DNA of 64,000 nucleotides from the NCBI RefSeq assembly GCF_001550135.1, contig NZ_LRUE01000015.1, positions 62,001 through 126,000 of the forward strand, in the 5' to 3' direction. Source of the stretch: Pseudoalteromonas shioyasakiensis (lineage in GTDB: Bacteria; Pseudomonadota; Gammaproteobacteria; Enterobacterales; Alteromonadaceae). Shown here piece after piece: positions 62,557 to 64,000 of this stretch; positions within the stretch are counted from its first letter, which is position 1, and every line of letters starts with the position of its first letter. The notes under the pieces were generated by a model. It was not told where the DNA came from. It worked only from the letters and a program-made list of their open reading frames with translations, and did no database searches. A program made the position numbers and the translations under genes.

Positions 62557-63033
62557 TTACTTATCTCCTGAATAATGACGGATACACTGACGAGCATTCT
62601 GTTCCATCTGAATTAAGCCATGCGCCATGGTATCGAGTTGCTCAGTGGTTAAATCGGCATAAAGGTGCTCTTTCACATCGGCAATAATCACCTGCAATGT
62701 GTCTAACAATTGTAGACCTTGCTCAGTGAAGTACAGACGTTTACTGCGTTTATCTTCAGCGTCAGCTTTACGAGCAATAATCTCTTGTTGCTCAAGCTGC
62801 TTAATAGTGCGAGTTAGTGAAGGCATTTCAATGCCTAAGCTATTTGCCAACTCTTGTTGCGTACAACCTTGGTTTAAATGAAACAGGTGCATCATCGCAG
62901 TCCAGCGAGATTGAGTAAGGCCTAAAGGCTCAACCGCCAAAGTGACAGCATCGCGACATAAACGATGCACACGGCCCATACTGCCGCATAATGTTAAATC
63001 AAGAGTTTCGTGAAAAGGGGGAGTGGAAGACAT
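62557..63033 (-). CDS. MarR-family transcriptional regulator
   Basis: 158 residues from the ATG at 63033. Winged helix: CTQQELANSLGIEMPSLTRTIKQLEQQEIIARKADAEDKRSKRLYFTEQG. It sits first in the exporter operon and directly beside a large palindrome (63044-63093), so it most likely represses its own operon until a ligand binds. The ligand could be an aromatic or lipophilic compound (inference). Confidence 0.92.
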   Translation of the reverse strand: MSSTPPFHETLDLTLCGSMGRVHRLCRDAVTLAVEPLGLTQSRWTAMMHLFHLNQGCTQQELANSLGIEMPSLTRTIKQLEQQEIIARKADAEDKRSKRLYFTEQGLQLLDTLQVIIADVKEHLYADLTTEQLDTMAHGLIQMEQNARQCIRHYSGDK

Positions 63034-63043
63034 GATGCGCTCC

Positions 63044-63093
63044 ATTTACTTAGCATGCTAACTATCTTAATATAGTTAGCATGCTAAGTAAAT
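63044..63093. promoter_or_regulatory. MarR operator: 22-bp inverted repeat
   Basis: Perfect inverted repeat of 22 bp with a 6-nt centre (cttaat). Each arm contains the 12-bp palindrome TTAGCATGCTAA, so two MarR dimers could bind. It starts 11 bp upstream of the MarR start codon. Confidence 0.88.
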
Positions 63094-63168
63094 ATTGGTG
63101 CAATTAATAAAATAGATAGCTGCGTTCGATAAAAGCGAACAACAGCAAAAGTTATCTGATAGATAACA

Positions 63169-63645
63169 CTATTTAGCAATTAACTCCTTGATATGGCTTT
63201 CATAGAGGTCTAATTTATCAGCAACAAATCCTGTGTGTTGGAATCGTACTATGCCTTCTTTATCAATTAAAAAGCTGCTCGGCATCCCTTTAAGTTGGTA
63301 TTGCCTGCCAATAACAGCGTCTGGGTCATAAATAATATTAAAGTTCACTGCAAACTCAGCTAAAAATGCATCGGCATCACCGCGCTCAACATCAATATTT
63401 ACAGCTATCACTTCAAGCCCTTGCTGTTGATACTTGCTCTGCATCGCTATAAACCAAGGAAACGAGCGTCGGCACGGGCTGCACCAAGATGCCCAAAAAT
63501 CGAGTAACACGACTTGCCCTTTGTATTGATTTAATAGTTTAGACAACTGCTGCTGACTTGCAGCTAAAGGTGGGGGAGAAGGGGGCTCTGCCATAGCAGC
63601 AGAGCTGGTAAATAAAAGACATGCAATTAAGGCGTATTTGATCAT
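63169..63645 (-). CDS. TlpA/ResA-like thioredoxin-fold protein
   Basis: 158 residues. Signal peptide ends at about 19 (SAAMAEP). The redox motif WCSPC lies in LLDFWASWCSPCRRSFPWF, and the cis-Pro loop in KGMPSSFLIDKEG. Periplasmic thiol-disulfide reductase. Overlaps the spermidine-synthase-like gene by 4 bp (ATGA). Confidence 0.9.
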   Translation of the reverse strand: MIKYALIACLLFTSSAAMAEPPSPPPLAASQQQLSKLLNQYKGQVVLLDFWASWCSPCRRSFPWFIAMQSKYQQQGLEVIAVNIDVERGDADAFLAEFAVNFNIIYDPDAVIGRQYQLKGMPSSFLIDKEGIVRFQHTGFVADKLDLYESHIKELIAK

Positions 63646-64000
63646 TGATAATTTAATAAATTCGCTGGTGAATATTGGTCAGTGAGCACCTTGGTATCCG
63701 CTGGCCAATCTTGATTACCCTTAGTATAAAACAAATGCTCGCTGAGTAACTGCAAATCAACATCGTAAGGGGTTAGCTTATTTGCGAGTTTGTTGACGCG
63801 TTCGGCTAACTGTTGCTGGCTAGGCATAGTCTCGAAGCCAGCTAAAATAATGCGATTAGAGTTTTCATCGGTCACAACATTAACAAAGTCACCAAACACA
63901 TCGAAGTAAGTTGCCGACTCATGCTGGTACAATTTACTCGATGAAAAAGTATTTGCAGCGACAATTCCGCCATCAGCCAAAACACTTTTTACTTCCGCAA
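63642..64000 (-). CDS. Spermidine-synthase-like protein, C-terminal part (cut by window edge)
   Basis: The frame stays open to position 64000 (AEVKSVLADGGIVAANTF ...), so the start lies outside. The pattern VLADGGIVAANTFSS and FGDFVNVVTDENSNRIILAG fits the C-terminus of a spermidine-synthase/SAM-dependent fold. It may be one of the membrane-fused spermidine synthase-like proteins, but this cannot be told from the fragment. Confidence 0.65.
   Translation of the reverse strand, partial: AEVKSVLADGGIVAANTFSSSKLYQHESATYFDVFGDFVNVVTDENSNRIILAGFETMPSQQQLAERVNKLANKLTPYDVDLQLLSEHLFYTKGNQDWPADTKVLTDQYSPANLLNYQ

Overview
The window looks like chromosomal DNA from a marine gammaproteobacterium of the Alteromonadales, most likely Pseudoalteromonas or a close relative. 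This rests on moderate A+T content, many secreted peptidases (S46, M3, M36, S9, M1), a GlyGly-CTERM tail, the glyoxylate shunt, GTAG-headed REP palindromes and gene pairs typical of that order. The genus is an inference from gene content, not from a database search. No rRNA, tRNA, phage, insertion sequence with transposase, or CRISPR array was seen.

Layout. 0-3.6 kb: a three-gene translationally coupled operon on the minus strand (LuxI/GNAT-like 'thermostable hemolysin', an acyl-adenylating enzyme fused to a heme-oxygenase-like di-metal oxidase domain, and an SDR cut by the left edge). It looks like a small-molecule pathway. 3.7-8.4 kb: an S46 dipeptidyl peptidase, then a pyrC-like/folE2 operon behind a strong Zur box (zinc-sparing enzymes). 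8.7-15.8 kb: M3 oligopeptidase lipoprotein, large M36 metalloprotease and an unknown lipoprotein. 16.1-28.4 kb: genes sharing a peptidoglycan/D-amino-acid theme: D-Ala-D-Ala dipeptidase, diguanylate cyclase, NagX-like membrane protein, D-lactate-dehydrogenase-like flavoprotein, GH3 hexosaminidase, and a D-glutamate cassette (two halves of a D-glutamate cyclase, PxpA, D-amino-acid aminotransferase). 28.5-32.5 kb: WD40-like lipoprotein, VOC protein and S9 peptidase. 32.5-33.75 kb: about 1.2 kb without genes, filled with repeats and a 266-bp element with terminal inverted repeats. 33.75-37.8 kb: divergent aceA and glcB. 37.9-42.5 kb: YebC-family regulator, HAD phosphatase, DUF6702-like protein and M1 peptidase. 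42.8-49 kb: two small paralogous membrane proteins, sbcDC and a methyltransferase. 49-53.1 kb: gamma-glutamyltransferase, a receiver/solute-binding pair and two small cytosolic proteins. 53.2-56.3 kb: lipocalin and a Fur-boxed PepSY/DUF3325/DUF3649 operon. 56.4-60.4 kb: racemase, VOC, UDG-like and PhyH-like genes, an unknown secreted protein, ArfB and a tiny chitin-binding-domain protein. 60.4-63.1 kb: MarR-HlyD-FUSC exporter operon with a 50-bp palindromic operator. 63.2-64 kb: thioredoxin-like protein and a spermidine-synthase-like gene cut by the right edge.

Between the genes lie at least five families of short dispersed sequences: GTAG-headed REP/BIME palindromes; heptamer, 15-mer and 'gctgtcagc' satellites; a 19-mer GTTAGTAAA..TGATCY present also inside genes; a 17-bp palindrome TGTAAA(S5)TTTACA; and the 266-bp MITE-like element. 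The strongest leads for new biology are the ligase-oxidase fusion operon, the Zur operon with an altered metal motif, the split D-glutamate cyclase operon, and the two unexplained dispersed motifs.
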